This document shows positions 63,309-64,000 of a DNA stretch of 64,000 nucleotides, piece by piece. The stretch spans positions 18,530,846 to 18,594,845 of the forward strand of contig NC_062981.1 in assembly GCF_023078275.1 (NCBI RefSeq). Reading direction: 5' to 3'. Within the stretch, counting starts at the first letter, position 1, and every line of letters starts with the position of its first letter. Source of the DNA: Leguminivora glycinivorella. Lineage: Eukaryota; Arthropoda; Insecta; Lepidoptera; Tortricidae. Position numbers and translations under genes: made by a program. A model generated the notes under the pieces. It worked only from the letters and a program-made list of their open reading frames with translations, searched no databases and had not been told where the DNA came from.

Positions 63309-64000
63309 TTAAACAATGGCACTTTTATCAATCCAACTGTTTTCGCTATCATCAAGGCCTAACCATTTAACATACAACTTTCTACCCTTTTTTTTAATAA
63401 CCTTTTCTACAAGGTAAACGTTTGGATGGTTGGTTTTCAGAAGTTCTTCTTCGTAAAATGTACCGAGTATAGTGTTTTTATGCTGGTCTTGAACGTGATA
63501 CGTAACAGGTTGAGTGCGATTCACATGAGTAATAGTGAAAAGTTCTGTTGACCAATTAGGTGTGTAACCTTTGTGAAAGGCATTTTTATACTTACTAATG
63601 CGTACACAATCTCCTTTATTAAATTTGTTCAATTTATAAGACAAAGTGGCTTGTGATCTTTTAATATTTTTTAATACTTGCATTTCATTATCAACATTTA
63701 CATCAATAGGTTTCATTTTTGTTGTGCGATGTACGGTCTGATTATACGATTTTACTACATCGTCTAATGGCTTACCAACCCATTTATAGTTACCAACTAA
63801 ACTGAAATGTTTGTAGAGTTTAAACTTAATGGTCTTTATCAGCCTTTCAACGATAGATGCCTTTTTAATTGAATAAGTTGAGTAATGATTTACGTTTAAT
63901 GATTTTAAATAGAAATCAAATTCATGATTGTAGAATTCTTTTCCTAGATCAGTTTGTAAGTTATTAGGTCTCCGTTTAGATGTTTTGATTATTAGTTCGA
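63309..64000 (-). CDS. INT: Retroviral-type integrase with chromodomain, partial
   Basis: Open from the right window edge to 63309; the 5' part is outside the window. The visible core has the second catalytic Asp in QTDLGKEF and the Glu in KKASIVERLIKT, 33 residues apart. A C-terminal stretch with FNKGDCVRISKYKN and WSTELFTITHV (SH3-like) follows. The end, YLVEKVIKKKGRKLYVKWLGLDD, is a chromodomain. The ATG at 63714-63716 is internal, not the start. It inserts the element DNA with a short duplication; the chromodomain may steer it to particular chromatin. It lies 50 bases upstream of the PLA2-like gene on the same strand. Confidence 0.9.
   Translation of the reverse strand, partial: ELIIKTSKRRPNNLQTDLGKEFYNHEFDFYLKSLNVNHYSTYSIKKASIVERLIKTIKFKLYKHFSLVGNYKWVGKPLDDVVKSYNQTVHRTTKMKPIDVNVDNEMQVLKNIKRSQATLSYKLNKFNKGDCVRISKYKNAFHKGYTPNWSTELFTITHVNRTQPVTYHVQDQHKNTILGTFYEEELLKTNHPNVYLVEKVIKKKGRKLYVKWLGLDDSENSWIDKSAIV

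Larger units (their letters stand above)
53142..64000. mobile_element. Polinton/Maverick element (right end outside the window)
   Basis: Protein-primed DNA polymerase, chromodomain integrase, adenain-like protease, a double-jelly-roll capsid-like protein, a penton-like protein and a PLA2-like protein occur together. That combination defines Polintons and adintovirus-like elements. Genes on the plus strand (53.1-59.4 kb) and minus strand (59.6-64 kb) converge. The start given is the first exon I can support; neither terminal inverted repeat is visible, and the integrase core is cut by the window edge. A packaging ATPase was not found in the visible part. Confidence 0.95.

Overview
The window looks like gene-poor, repeat-dense nuclear DNA from a moth or butterfly. 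It is AT-rich and has no convincing cellular gene. It carries repeat types I associate with Lepidoptera: a tRNA-derived SINE with a (GAT)n tail in three copies, a poly(A)-tailed retroposon tail in four copies, and many foldback MITEs. No conserved host gene is present to fix the species, so the lepidopteran assignment is an inference.

Layout. 0-21 kb is a mosaic of small DNA-transposon derivatives, SINE and retroposon fragments and short tandem repeats. It includes a dimeric minisatellite at 6.1-6.8 kb whose monomer contains what looks like a tRNA-Lys primer-binding site of an LTR element. 21.26-29.44 kb is an 8.2 kb LTR element with nearly identical 1.83 kb LTRs, a primer-site-like start, a purine tract and a 4-bp target duplication, but no coding capacity (LARD-like). 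Its empty target site can be read from a second copy of the repeat it landed in. 29.4-35.5 kb is more MITE-rich DNA. 35.57-40.03 kb is a complete Ty1/copia element on the minus strand with two identical 177-bp LTRs, a 5-bp duplication and one intact 1325-codon gag-pol. 40-52 kb is again mosaic. It holds an 0.8 kb TA-flanked element rich in TTATGGAC motifs inside another repeat, a cluster of GTAAAGGAC motifs, and a LINE fragment with a second truncated LINE inserted in it.

53.1 kb to the right edge is most of a Polinton/Maverick element. On the plus strand are a spliced Lys/Ser-rich gene, the protein-primed family-B DNA polymerase (broken by three frameshifts) and a small charged protein whose leader contains an intron. 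Convergent to these, on the minus strand, is a tightly packed set: a conserved hypothetical protein, a double-jelly-roll capsid-like protein, a 45-residue peptide, a penton-like minor capsid protein, an adenain-like protease, a phospholipase A2-like/basic protein and a chromodomain integrase that runs off the window. Together they form a replication (polymerase), integration (integrase) and virion-morphogenesis (capsid, penton, protease, PLA2) kit. No packaging ATPase is visible. All six frameshifts I located in this element can be explained by loss of one base, which could be early decay or assembly error.
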